From: Micromonospora cremea
GTDB taxonomy: Bacteria; Actinomycetota; Actinomycetes; Mycobacteriales; Micromonosporaceae
Length of the DNA stretch: 64,000 nucleotides
Assembly (NCBI RefSeq): GCF_900143515.1
Contig: NZ_FSQT01000002.1
Location: forward strand, 4,279,501 to 4,343,500
Direction: 5' to 3'
This document shows, piece by piece, positions 45,451 to 55,509 of the stretch. The notes below the pieces were generated by a model. That model ran no database searches. It was not told the DNA's origin and saw nothing but the letters and a program-made list of their open reading frames with translations. The number at the start of each line of letters is the position of its first letter. The stretch's first letter is position 1. The position numbers and the translations under genes are program-made.

Positions 45451-47907
45451 TCAGGCCAGGCCGGCGCGGCGCAGGGCCTCCGCCATCGCGTCGTTGGCCG
45501 GTGCCGCCGCGCCGTTACCCCGGCCCTGTCGCTGCTGCCCGCCGCGTTCGCTCTGCCCGCCACCCGCACCCTGACCGCCGCGTCCGCCCTGACCGCCGCG
45601 CTGGTCGGGGCCGCCGCGTCCGCTCTGTGAACCGCGCTGAGCCGGCCCGCCGCGTCCGTCCTGGCTGGCCCGGCCGCTGCGGGCACCCTGCTTGTCGCGG
45701 GTGCCGTCGGGTGCCGCGCCCGGCTCGTCCTCCAGGCGCAGGGTGAGCGAGATCCGCTTGCGGGGTACGTCCACGTCGAGCACCCGGACCTTGACCACGT
45801 CGCCGGACTTGACCACCTCGCGGGGGTCCTTCACGAAGGTTCGGGACATCGCCGAGACGTGCACCAGACCGTCCTGGTGCACCCCGACGTCCACGAACGC
45901 GCCGAACGCGGCCACGTTGGTGACCACGCCCTCCAGCACCATGCCCGGCGTAAGGTCACCGATCTTCTCCACACCCTCGACGAAGGTGGCGGTGCGGAAC
46001 TCCGGCCGAGGGTCGCGGCCCGGCTTCTCCAGCTCGGCGAGGATGTCGGTGACGGTGGGCAGGCCGAACCGGTCGTCGACGAAGTCCGTCGCGCGCAGCC
46101 CGCGCAGGATCCCGCTCTTACCGATCACCGAGCGCAGGTCCTGGCCGGTTCTGGAGAGGATCCTCCGCACCACCGGGTACGCCTCGGGGTGCACGCTGGA
46201 CGAGTCCAGCGGATCGTCACCGTCGGGGATGCGCAGGAAGCCGGCGCACTGCTCGAACGCCTTGGGCCCGAGCCGGGCCACCTTCTTCAGCTCGGTACGC
46301 GACCGGAACGGCCCGTTGGCGTCGCGGTGCAGCACGATGTTCTCGGCCAGCCCGGCGCCGATCCCGGAGACCCGGGTCAGCAGCGGCGCGGAGGCGGTGT
46401 TGACGTCCACCCCGACCGCGTTGACGCAGTCCTCCACCACCGCGTCCAGCGACCGGGACAGCTTCACCTCGGACAGGTCGTGCTGGTACTGCCCCACCCC
46501 GATCGACCGCGGATCGATCTTGACCAGCTCGGCGAGCGGGTCCTGGAGCCGGCGGGCGATGGACACCGCGCCGCGCAGCGAGACGTCCATCCCGGGCAGC
46601 TCCTGGGAGGCGTACGCGGAGGCCGAGTAGACCGACGCGCCGGCCTCGGAGACCACCACCTTCGTCAGGTTGAGCTGCGGGTGCCTCTTGATCAGGTCAC
46701 CGGCCAGCTTGTCGGTCTCCCGGGAGGCGGTGCCGTTGCCGATCGCCACCAGCTCGACGCCGTGCGCGCCGGCCAGCCGGGCCAGCGTCTCGATCGACGC
46801 GTCCCACTGCCGGCGCGGCTCGTGCGGATAGATGGTGTCGGTGGCGACCACCTTGCCGGTGGCGTCCACCACGGCCACCTTGACCCCGGTACGCAGACCC
46901 GGGTCCAGCCCCATCGTGGGCCGGGTGCCGGCCGGCGCGGCGAGCAGCAGGTCCCGCAGGTTCATGGCGAAGACGCGTACCGCCTCCTCCTCGGCCGCCT
47001 GCCACAGCCGCATCCGCAGGTCCGCGCCGAGGTGAATGAGGATCCGGGTGCGCCATGCCCAGCGAACCGTGTCGGCCAGCCAACGGTCGGCCGGGCGGCC
47101 CACGTCGGACACGCCGAACCGGCCGGCGATCACCGCCTCGTACCGACTCGGGCCGGTCGGCGCGGCGTCCGCCGCGCCGGCCTCCTCCGGCTCCATGGTC
47201 AGGTCGAGCACGCCCTCCTTCTCGCCCCGGAACATGGCCAGGATCCGGTGCGAGGGCAGCTTCGGGTACGGCTCGGAGAAGTCGAAGTAGTCGGCGAACT
47301 TGGAACCGGCCGCTTCCTGACCCTCGCGTACCCGGGACACCAGCCGGCCCCGCGACCACATCTGCTCGCGCAGCGTGCCGATCAGGTCCGCGTCCTCGGC
47401 GAAGGTCTCGATCAGGATCGCCCGGGCGCCCTCCAGCGCGGCGGCGGCGTCGGCGACGCCCTTCTCCGGGTCGACGAACCCGGCGGCGGTGGCCCGCGGG
47501 TCCTGGGCGGGGTCGGCCAGCAGCGTCTCGGCCAGCGGCGCCAGCCCGGCCTCGCGGGCGATCTGCGCCCGGGTCCGCCGCTTCGGCTTGTACGGCAGGT
47601 AGATGTCCTCCAGCCGGGACTTCGAGTCGGCGGCCATGATCTGTGCCTCCAGGGCCTCGTCCAGCTTGCCCTGGCCGCGGATCGACTCCAGGACGGCGGC
47701 CCGCCGCTCGTCCAGCTCGCGCAGGTAGCGCAGCCGCTCCTCCAGGGTGCGCAACTGGGTGTCGTCGAGCAGGCCGGTGGCCTCCTTGCGGTAGCGGGCG
47801 ATGAACGGCACGGTGGCGCCGCCGTCGAGCAGCTCCACGGCCGCCCGCACCTGACGCTCGGCCACGCCGAGCTCGCCGGCGATCCGCTGATGAACAGACT
47901 GGGTCAC
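45451..47907 (-). CDS. tex: Tex-family transcription accessory / S1 RNA-binding protein
   Basis: 818 residues. The Tex N-terminal domain ([38 protein letters not shown]), the YqgF-like nuclease-fold domain ([18 protein letters not shown]), helix-hairpin-helix segments ([15 protein letters not shown]) and an S1 domain ([31 protein letters not shown]) are all present in the usual order. Tex/YhgF binds nucleic acids and transcription complexes. Residues about 730-800 form a long Gly/Arg/Gln-rich RGG tail absent from E. coli and Pseudomonas Tex. GTG start. Confidence 0.95.
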   Translation of the reverse strand: MTQSVHQRIAGELGVAERQVRAAVELLDGGATVPFIARYRKEATGLLDDTQLRTLEERLRYLRELDERRAAVLESIRGQGKLDEALEAQIMAADSKSRLEDIYLPYKPKRRTRAQIAREAGLAPLAETLLADPAQDPRATAAGFVDPEKGVADAAAALEGARAILIETFAEDADLIGTLREQMWSRGRLVSRVREGQEAAGSKFADYFDFSEPYPKLPSHRILAMFRGEKEGVLDLTMEPEEAGAADAAPTGPSRYEAVIAGRFGVSDVGRPADRWLADTVRWAWRTRILIHLGADLRMRLWQAAEEEAVRVFAMNLRDLLLAAPAGTRPTMGLDPGLRTGVKVAVVDATGKVVATDTIYPHEPRRQWDASIETLARLAGAHGVELVAIGNGTASRETDKLAGDLIKRHPQLNLTKVVVSEAGASVYSASAYASQELPGMDVSLRGAVSIARRLQDPLAELVKIDPRSIGVGQYQHDLSEVKLSRSLDAVVEDCVNAVGVDVNTASAPLLTRVSGIGAGLAENIVLHRDANGPFRSRTELKKVARLGPKAFEQCAGFLRIPDGDDPLDSSSVHPEAYPVVRRILSRTGQDLRSVIGKSGILRGLRATDFVDDRFGLPTVTDILAELEKPGRDPRPEFRTATFVEGVEKIGDLTPGMVLEGVVTNVAAFGAFVDVGVHQDGLVHVSAMSRTFVKDPREVVKSGDVVKVRVLDVDVPRKRISLTLRLEDEPGAAPDGTRDKQGARSGRASQDGRGGPAQRGSQSGRGGPDQRGGQGGRGGQGAGGGQSERGGQQRQGRGNGAAAPANDAMAEALRRAGLA

Positions 47908-48019
47908 GATCTCGATCCGCCTTCGGAAGTGGGTACCGCCTGCATTGTGCCGGGCGGTGCCGGGCGTTGTCGCCGCGCCCGGCCGGGGCGACCCGGCGGC
48001 GGCTACTCCGCGCCTGCGC

Positions 48020-48025
48020 TAGCGT
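48020..48025 (+). promoter_or_regulatory. -10 box, leaderless promoter of the dGTPase-like gene
   Basis: TAGCGT, 7 nt before the ATG at 48033; no ribosome-binding site. Confidence 0.55.
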
Positions 48026-48032
48026 GGCGATC

Positions 48033-49544
48033 ATGGAAACAGCTGCGGAGCCGCGCGCCCGGCGGCTCTTCGGCGGCAGCGCCCGGGCCCTCGGCGACCT
48101 CACGGCCAACCCGTTCCGCGCCGACCGGGACCGGATCGTCGGCTCGCCGTTCTTCGCCCGCCTCGGAGGCGTCACCCAGGTGATCAGCCCGGTCGGCTCC
48201 GGCCTGCTGGTGCACAACCGGCTCACCCACAGCCTGAAGGTCGCCCAGGTGGCCCGGGCGATCGCCGAGCGGCTGACGGCCGATGATCGGTGGCGTGACC
48301 TGCTGGACAAGCTCGGCGGCTGCGATCCCGACGTGGTGGAGGCCGCGGCGCTGGCCCACGACCTGGGCCACCCGCCGTTCGGGCACCTGGGGGAGCGGGT
48401 GCTGGACCGGCTGGCCCGGCAGCGCCTCGGCCTCAGCGACGGCTTCGAGGGCAACGCCCAGTCGTACCGGATCGTCACCAGCACCGAGATCCGGGGCGCG
48501 GCTACCACCGGGCTGGACCTGACCGCCGCGGTCCGCGCGGCGATGCTGAAGTACCCCTGGACCCGGCTGGACCACCCCGACCCGCACCCCCGCCTGCTGG
48601 ACCCGCGGCCGCGGGGGGCCACCCCGCCGCCGGACGACCCGGAGAGCGGTTCATCGAAGTTCGGCGCCTACCGGACCGAGCTCGACGACCTGCGCCAGGC
48701 CCGGGAGCCGTTCGCCGGCCGCATCCCGGACTGGCAGCAGACCGTGGAGGCGTCCGTGATGGACACCGCCGACGACATCGCGTACGCCATCCATGACGTC
48801 GAGGACTTCTACCGGGTCGGGGTGCTCCAGCAGGGCGCGGTCTCCGCTGAGCTGATGGCCTGGCAGCGGGAGAGCGGGCACTTCCGGGCGATCACCGACG
48901 CGGCGCTGACCACCGCGGCCCGGCGGCCCGGTGCGGCGATCGAGCGGCTGCGCCGGCAACTGCACCGCAAGGACGCCTGGATCGCCGACGACGACGCGTT
49001 TGCCGCCGCCGTCGAGCACGTCCGGGAGGAGTTGGTCGACGGGCTGCTGGCGATGCCGTTCGACGGCTCGATCGAGGCCGAGCAGTACGTGGCCCGGTTC
49101 TCCGCCCGCTGGTCCACCCGCTTCGTCGAGGCGATCACGGTGACCGACCAGCCGTCGGTGCGCTCCGGGTACGTGCTGCTCGGCTGCGCCCAGTGGCACG
49201 AGGTGCAGGTGCTCAAGTTCGTCCACCACCGGTTCGTGCTGGCCCGCCCCGACCTCGCGCTGCACCAGCGCGGCCAGGCCAGCCTGCTGGGCACCCTGGT
49301 CGAGGCGCTCTGGGAGTGGCTGCTCGACCCGGAGGAGGAGTCCCGGCTGCCCCGGCGGCTGCACGACCTGGTCGAGCTGGCCGAGGCGGAGCTGCACCCG
49401 CGCACTCTGGACCGGATCGGGCGTGCCCGGGGGCGGGCCATCGTGGACTTCGTCGCGCAGCTCACCGACGGCCAGGCGGTGGCCATGCTGGACGCGCTCT
49501 CCGGCCGCTCCGGCGCGCTCTGGACCGACGCCTTCGTGCTCTAG
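48033..49544 (+). CDS. dgt: Deoxyguanosinetriphosphate triphosphohydrolase-like HD protein
   Basis: 503 residues. The HD-domain ligands are in LLVHNRLTHSLKVAQVARAI (first His), ALAHDLGHPPFGHLGE (HD pair) and DTADDIAYAIHDVEDF (Asp). GFEGNAQSYRIV is the dGTPase signature. Such enzymes split dNTPs into deoxynucleoside and triphosphate and help set dNTP pools. The ATG at 48033 fits the leaderless -10 box. The stop overlaps the convergent MBL gene by 4 bp. Confidence 0.93.
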   Translation: METAAEPRARRLFGGSARALGDLTANPFRADRDRIVGSPFFARLGGVTQVISPVGSGLLVHNRLTHSLKVAQVARAIAERLTADDRWRDLLDKLGGCDPDVVEAAALAHDLGHPPFGHLGERVLDRLARQRLGLSDGFEGNAQSYRIVTSTEIRGAATTGLDLTAAVRAAMLKYPWTRLDHPDPHPRLLDPRPRGATPPPDDPESGSSKFGAYRTELDDLRQAREPFAGRIPDWQQTVEASVMDTADDIAYAIHDVEDFYRVGVLQQGAVSAELMAWQRESGHFRAITDAALTTAARRPGAAIERLRRQLHRKDAWIADDDAFAAAVEHVREELVDGLLAMPFDGSIEAEQYVARFSARWSTRFVEAITVTDQPSVRSGYVLLGCAQWHEVQVLKFVHHRFVLARPDLALHQRGQASLLGTLVEALWEWLLDPEEESRLPRRLHDLVELAEAELHPRTLDRIGRARGRAIVDFVAQLTDGQAVAMLDALSGRSGALWTDAFVL

Positions 49545-50686
49545 GCGACGGCCTGCCACCAGCCGTCGACGGCGGGTGGGTCGTCGACCACCACGCGCTC
49601 GCCGGGGCGGGGGACGGCCAGCCGGACGTCGCGGGCCTTCGCCTCGGCCCAGAGCCGGTTCACCGGCTCGGACCAGTCGTGCAGGGCCAGGTTGAACGTC
49701 GCCCAGTGCACCGGGATGAACAGCCCGCCGCGCAGGTCGAGGTGAGCGTCGACCGCCTCCTCCGGGAACATGTGGATGCTCGGCCAGGCCCGGTCGTACG
49801 CGCCAATCTGCATTAGCGTCACGTCGAACGGCCCGTGTTCCGCGCCGATCGCCGCGTACCCGTCGAAGTAGCCGGAGTCGCCGGTGTAGAAGACCTTGCG
49901 GGCCGTTCCCTCGATCACCCAGGAACTCCAGAGCGTGCCATCACGGCGCAGCCCCCGACCGGAGAAGTGCTGGGCCGGAGTGGCGATGACCGTCAGCCCG
50001 CCGATCTGGTGACTCTCCGACCAGTCCAGCTCGATGATCCGTTCCGCCGGTACGCCCCACCGGTCCAGGTGCGCCCCCACCCCGAGCGGCACCAGGAACG
50101 GCGCGGACTGCCGGGCGACCAACTCCTGGACGGTGGCCATGTCGAGGTGGTCGTAGTGGTCGTGGGAGATGAGGATCGCGTCGAGTCGGGGCAGCTCCTC
50201 GAGGCGTACCGGGGGTTCGTGCAACCGGCGGGGCCCGACCACGGCCGACGGTGAGCAGCGCTCGCTCCACACCGGGTCGATGAGCACCCGGTACCCCTCG
50301 ATCTCCACCAGTGCGGAGGCGTGGCCGTACCAAATGATGCCAAGTTCCCGGTCGGTGTCGATGGTGGCCGGTTCCTTCGCCGGACGCAGCAGCGGCACGG
50401 CGGTGCTCGGGCGGCGCTTCTGCTTGCCGAAGATCAGCTCGCGGAGCAGGTTGCGGCCCGGGTCGGCGACCATCGTGCGGGTGCCGGCCTGGTTGTGGAA
50501 CGTGCCGTCGCGAAACTGGGGCGAGCGGCCCGCTCGTTCGGCCCGGGCGCCGGCGAGCCGGCCGCCCAGTGCCGCCGGCACGTCCCGGGCCACCCAGGCC
50601 AGGCCGGCCAGCGCTGCCAGCCCTGCCGCGCCGCCCATCCGTCGCCCGAGCGACCGTTCGACGTCCGTGCGTTCCGCTGGTGCCAT
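49541..50686 (-). CDS. MBL-fold metal-dependent hydrolase (NAPE-PLD-like)
   Basis: 381 residues. A hydrophobic N-terminal stretch (GGAAGLAALAGLAWVA) may anchor it. Metal-binding motifs: WYGHASALVEIEG, ISHDHYDHLD (HxHxDH), ATPAQHFSGRG, YTGDSGYFDGY and PVHWATF. The QFRDGTFHN segment and overall pattern match the N-acyl-phosphatidylethanolamine phospholipase D-like branch. GGAGGGA precedes the ATG. A 13-bp palindrome lies at 50711-50723. Confidence 0.87.
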   Translation of the reverse strand: MAPAERTDVERSLGRRMGGAAGLAALAGLAWVARDVPAALGGRLAGARAERAGRSPQFRDGTFHNQAGTRTMVADPGRNLLRELIFGKQKRRPSTAVPLLRPAKEPATIDTDRELGIIWYGHASALVEIEGYRVLIDPVWSERCSPSAVVGPRRLHEPPVRLEELPRLDAILISHDHYDHLDMATVQELVARQSAPFLVPLGVGAHLDRWGVPAERIIELDWSESHQIGGLTVIATPAQHFSGRGLRRDGTLWSSWVIEGTARKVFYTGDSGYFDGYAAIGAEHGPFDVTLMQIGAYDRAWPSIHMFPEEAVDAHLDLRGGLFIPVHWATFNLALHDWSEPVNRLWAEAKARDVRLAVPRPGERVVVDDPPAVDGWWQAVA

Positions 50687-50710
50687 CGCCGTCCCTCCGC
50701 CGTGTCCCGT

Positions 50711-50723
50711 ACTACACGGTAGT
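50711..50723. promoter_or_regulatory. Possible operator upstream of the MBL hydrolase gene
   Basis: ACTAC-ACG-GTAGT is a perfect 5-bp inverted repeat with a 3-nt spacer, 25 bp upstream of the minus-strand ATG and overlapping a TAGTAC -10-like sequence. The cognate regulator is unknown. Confidence 0.35.
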
Positions 50724-50758
50724 CACCCGGACCGGCTCGCGCCTCGGCGGTCGCCGCA

Positions 50759-50791
50759 CCGGGCCGGCCGCCGCCACGGCGGCCGGCCCGG
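50759..50791. terminator. Hairpin terminator of the serine hydrolase gene
   Basis: A perfect 15-bp GC-only stem (50759-50773 with 50777-50791) and a 3-nt loop, 8 bp after the minus-strand stop. Confidence 0.75.
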
Positions 50792-50799
50792 GCGCGTGC

Positions 50800-51810
50800 T
50801 CAGCCGCCGTTGCTGGGCCGCCGGGCCGTGGCCCGGTACGCCGTGCCGGCACCGGCGAGCCGGTCCACCGCGGCCAGGAACCGGGGGCCCATGGCGGCCC
50901 GGGCCTGGACGGCCGGGTGGGTGGCGCCGAAGTCGTCCGGGTCGGCCTGCCCGTCGGCGAAGAGCGCGTACGTGAGCACCGCGGCGCCGGACCGGTCGAA
51001 GATGATCCCGGCCTCGTGCCGCGCGTCGGCGAACCAGCCCGCCTTGGTGGCGATCCGGGCCCGCTCGTCGGAGGACATGGTGCGCCGGATCCCGTCGGTG
51101 AACGCCACCGGGGCGCGCAGCAGCCCGAGCAGGAACGCCGTCGAGGCGGGGGAGAGCAGGGTGCCGGCGACCAGGGCGCGCAGCAGGTCGTGCGTCTCGC
51201 GGGGGGTGCTGGTGCCGAGGAAGAACCGGTTCGGGTTGGCCACCGGCTCGACCTGCGTGTTCGGGAAGCCCTTGGCGACCAGGATGGCGTTCAGCTCGGC
51301 GGCCGGGCAGACCGACCCGCACAACCGCACCGCCGTGTCGTCGGACACGGTCAGCAGCGTGGCCAGCACGTGCCCGAGGGTCACGCTGCTCGGGTACGCG
51401 CCGTCCAGGCTGAAGATGCCGTCGCCGCCCGGTACGACGATTGCCGCGGTCACCTCGACCCGCTGGTCCAGGGTGAGCAGGCCCCGGTCGACCTTGTCCA
51501 GCACCGCCGTGGCGACCGCGATCTTGTTGACGCTGTACGCCTCGATCCGCCGGTCCGCCTCGGCCGCCACCGCGACCACGGGCGCGCCGGCCGGGTCGGC
51601 CACGCTGACGTACGCCTGCCAGTTGCCGCCGGCCTGGGTGCTGCTCCGGGCGTAGCTGGCGGCGACCCGGCGGGCGGCCTGGGCCGGCGTGGTCGGGCTC
51701 GGTTCGGTCGTCCCGGCGGCGCTCGCCGGGCCGGCGGCGGCGAGCACCGTACCGGCGGTGGCCACCGTGCCCAGCCCGAGCGCGGTCCTGCGGTTCAGTC
51801 GGATGGTCAA
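50800..51810 (-). CDS. Class A beta-lactamase-fold serine hydrolase, Tat-exported
   Basis: 336 residues from a TTG with GGGGGAG upstream. The N-terminus RLNRRTALGLG followed by a hydrophobic stretch and ASAAG is a twin-arginine signal. The fold markers are present but altered: SVNK (SxxK nucleophile), SDDTAV at the SDN position, and KAGW where beta-lactamases have KTG. Real beta-lactam hydrolysis is therefore uncertain; it may be a resistance enzyme, a PBP-like peptidase or an unrelated esterase. A TAGGGT box (minus strand, near 51855) may be its promoter. Confidence 0.82.
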   Translation of the reverse strand: MTIRLNRRTALGLGTVATAGTVLAAAGPASAAGTTEPSPTTPAQAARRVAASYARSSTQAGGNWQAYVSVADPAGAPVVAVAAEADRRIEAYSVNKIAVATAVLDKVDRGLLTLDQRVEVTAAIVVPGGDGIFSLDGAYPSSVTLGHVLATLLTVSDDTAVRLCGSVCPAAELNAILVAKGFPNTQVEPVANPNRFFLGTSTPRETHDLLRALVAGTLLSPASTAFLLGLLRAPVAFTDGIRRTMSSDERARIATKAGWFADARHEAGIIFDRSGAAVLTYALFADGQADPDDFGATHPAVQARAAMGPRFLAAVDRLAGAGTAYRATARRPSNGG

Positions 51811-51895
51811 TCGTCTCCCCCATCGTGGTGCGCCGGAGCGCGTGCCGGACCACCACCCTAGGGGAGTTGATCGATACAAGGTGCCCCCCGACCGC

Positions 51896-52821
51896 TCACC
51901 CGAGCCACCGGCGCAGCGCGGCGCCAGCCGGCCCGGGGACGCTGCGGGCGAGCTGCCGCAGGTCAGGCAGGTGACCGCCGCGCACCGCCTCGCCGGCCGG
52001 GTTCGGGGCGAAGACCGTGCCGTCGTGCGCGGCGACCGGCCGCCCGCTCAGGCCGGCCAACCGCATCAACGGTCCGACCAGGACGTCGTACACCCCCGGC
52101 AGCACGGTGAAGCCGGTTCGCAGCACCACGTTCAGCCGGCCCACGGACACCTCCCGGCGGGGCCGGTCCACGCAGTCCACGATGGCCCGCGCCACCCGTT
52201 GTGGGCTGGTGACCGGCGGCGGAGGTCGGCCGAACCGGCCCAGGTAGTTCGCCGCCTGCTGGTACACCGGCGTGTCCACGCTGCCCGGGTTGATCAGGCA
52301 CAGCCGGATCTGCGGGCTGTCGCGCAGCTCCTGCTGCAGCGTCCGGACCAGCCCCTGCAACCCCCACTTGCTGGCCACGTACGCGCTCATGTACGGCGCG
52401 GTGATGTGCGCGAGCACCGAGCCGGTGAGGATCAGGGTGCCGGCTCCGGTGGCCCGGAAATGCCGCAAGGCCACCCGCGCCGAGCCGGCCGCGGCCAGCA
52501 GATCGGTTCGCACCACCTGGTCGAAGACCCGCTCCGGCAGCTCGTCGAAGCGCCCATAGGCCATGACGGCGGCCGTGTGCACCCAGACGGCGGTGCGGCC
52601 GAACCGGTCGATCGCGGCGCCCGCGAGCGCGTCCAACGCGCCCGGCTCGGTGACGTCGGTGGGCACGGTCAGCACCTCTACGTCGGCGCACTCCTCGCGT
52701 ACCTCGGCGAGGGTCTGTGTGGCGCGGGCGGCGAGGACGAGGCGGTCTTCGCGCTCGGCGAACGCCCGGGCCGTCGCCCGGCCGATCCCGCTGGTCGCGC
52801 CGGCGATCACCACGACCCGGC

Positions 52822-52825
<4 letters not shown>
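51896..52825 (-). CDS. SDR family NAD(P)-dependent oxidoreductase
   Basis: 309 residues. VVVIAGATSGIGRATARAFA (cofactor loop), catalytic Ser in LTGSVLA and the YVASK pair (YMSAYVASKWGLQGL) are intact. The C-terminal about 90 residues extend beyond the usual 250 and contain an amphipathic stretch. It overlaps the upstream alcohol dehydrogenase by 4 nt, so the two are co-translated. Substrate unknown. Confidence 0.87.
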
Positions 52826-54006
<1,181 letters not shown>

Positions 54007-54112
54007 GCCGCTGGTCCCCTCTCCGGTGCCGTCCCTCGGACTGCTACCCGCGCGCCGGCACTTGAACCGGTCCCGGGCGGCTACCTCGGGCGTGGCTGGG
54101 GGGATCGTCCGG

Positions 54113-54155
54113 TCCGGTCGGCTCGGTTCCGGTTCGGTCGGCTCGGTTCCGGTTC
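54113..54155. repeat. Two and a half copies of a 20-bp repeat
   Basis: TCGGTCGGCTCGGTTCCGGT recurs in tandem between about 54113 and 54155. It is part of the 54007-54744 stretch, in which no gene is seen. Confidence 0.65.
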
Positions 54156-54170
54156 GTCGGTGGTTGCGGT

Positions 54171-54246
54171 GGGGCTGGGGGCGACCGTCCCCGGCTCCGG
54201 GCGGTCAGGCTTGATCCCTGCGCCGGGGACGCTCGCCCCCAGCCCC
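54171..54246. repeat. Palindromic element, copy 1
   Basis: A 24-bp arm (54171-54194, GGGGCTGGGGGCGACCGTCC and onward) pairs with 54223-54246 with one mismatch around a 28-nt centre that includes GGTCAGGCTTGATCC. Copy 2 at 54641-54714 is in the opposite orientation. Confidence 0.85.
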
Positions 54247-54546
54247 GAGCCGGTCCGGGTCCGTCCGGGTCTGCCGGACCGCCCGCCCGTGCGCCGGTCG
54301 CCCGCCTGCGGATTTTCGTGTGCCGTGGTCGCCTCTGGGTGGCCTTGTCGAGGCGTCTAGTGATCAACTCGGTTTGCGTGGTGTCGGGGTGTGCCGGGCG
54401 CGGGGATATGCCGAATTTCCAGGGACCGGAGCTGATCTCTGGCCCCGGAGGGCCGGCCTCAGCATCCGCGGTCTAAGTCGGCCGGGTTCCTCGTCGCCGG
54501 CGCTGGAACAACTGACCCATCTCAGCGCCAAGTGCAGTGGGAACGA

Positions 54547-54585
54547 GCCGCTGGCCGGCACCCGCGCGGGGTGCCGGCCAGCGGC
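54547..54585. repeat. Perfect 17-bp inverted repeat
   Basis: GCCGCTGGCCGGCACCC (54547-54563) pairs with 54569-54585 around GCGCG. It could act as a terminator, but no adjacent gene end is obvious on either strand. Confidence 0.7.
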
Positions 54586-54640
54586 TTATGTGCGTACTCG
54601 GGAAGAACCCGGACCGGGGCGCGGGACGGTGACCAGGTCA

Positions 54641-54714
54641 GGGCTGGGGGCGACCGTCCCCGGCGGAGGGATCAAGCCTGACCGCCCGGAGTCGGGGACG
54701 GTCGCCCCCAGCCC
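54641..54714. repeat. Palindromic element, copy 2 (inverted)
   Basis: Arms 54641-54663 and 54693-54714 pair almost perfectly; the centre (GGATCAAGCCTGACC core) is the reverse complement of the centre of copy 1. It lies 31 bp after the sdhB stop and may double as its terminator. Confidence 0.85.
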
Positions 54715-54744
54715 GAAGCTCGACCACGGAAAGCCCGACCAGGC

Positions 54745-55509
54745 TCAAGAGCCCGGGGTGTTGTCGCCCCGCTTCGAGGTGGCCATGAGGTAGTCGCGGT
54801 TGAGCCGGCCGATGGTGTTCAGCGGAATGCCCTTCGGGCAGGCCGGGGTGCACTCACCGGCGTTGGTGCAGCCGCCGAACCCGGCCTCGTCGTGCGCGTC
54901 GACCATGCCGATCACCCGGGTGTACCGCTCCGGCTGGCCCTGCGGCAGCAGCGAGAGCTGGGTGAGCTTGGCGGCGGTGAAGAGCATGCCGGAGCCGTTC
55001 GGGCAGGCGGCGACACACGCGCCGCAGCCGATGCAGGCCGCCGACTCGAAGGCGGCGTCCGCGTTGGCCTTGGCCACCGGGGTGGAGTGCGCCTCGGGCG
55101 CGCTGCCGGTCGGCGCGGTGATGTAGCCACCGGCGGCGATGATCTTGTCGAAGGCGCCCCGGTTGACCACCAGGTCCTTGATCACCGGGAAGGCACTGGC
55201 CCGCCACGGCTCGATGTCGATCGTCTCGCCATCGGTGAACTGCCGCATGTGCAGCTGGCACGCGGTGGTGCCGCGCTGCGGCCCGTGCGCGTCACCGTTG
55301 ATCATCAGGCCGCACATGCCGCAGATGCCCTCGCGGCAGTCGTGGTCGAACGCCACCGGGTCCTCGCCGGCCAGGATCAGCCGCTCGTTGAGCACGTCGA
55401 GCATCTCGAGGAACGACATGTCCGGGGACACGTCGTCGACCTGGTAGGTCACCATCCGACCCTTGTCCTCAGGGCCCTTCTGGCGCCAGATGCGCAGGGT
55501 CAGGTTCAC
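54745..55509 (-). CDS. sdhB: Succinate dehydrogenase iron-sulfur subunit
   Basis: 254 residues. The [2Fe-2S] ligands are in [11 protein letters not shown] with a later Cys in TTACQL; the [4Fe-4S] cluster in [16 protein letters not shown]; the [3Fe-4S] region in [15 protein letters not shown]. It passes electrons from SdhA to the membrane subunit. The GTG start overlaps the sdhA stop by 4 nt. Confidence 0.96.
   Translation of the reverse strand: MNLTLRIWRQKGPEDKGRMVTYQVDDVSPDMSFLEMLDVLNERLILAGEDPVAFDHDCREGICGMCGLMINGDAHGPQRGTTACQLHMRQFTDGETIDIEPWRASAFPVIKDLVVNRGAFDKIIAAGGYITAPTGSAPEAHSTPVAKANADAAFESAACIGCGACVAACPNGSGMLFTAAKLTQLSLLPQGQPERYTRVIGMVDAHDEAGFGGCTNAGECTPACPKGIPLNTIGRLNRDYLMATSKRGDNTPGS

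Noticed and set aside
50711..50723. The ACTAC-N3-GTAGT palindrome as a BlaI/MecI operator for the nearby beta-lactamase-fold gene
   Set aside because: Spacing and half-sites differ from the TACA/TGTA pattern, and it sits upstream of the MBL gene, not the serine hydrolase gene; kept only as an unassigned operator candidate.
54320..54793. A 157-codon plus-strand open frame between the alcohol dehydrogenase and sdhB
   Set aside because: It runs through the palindromic elements and into the antisense of sdhB, with no motif or ribosome-binding site.
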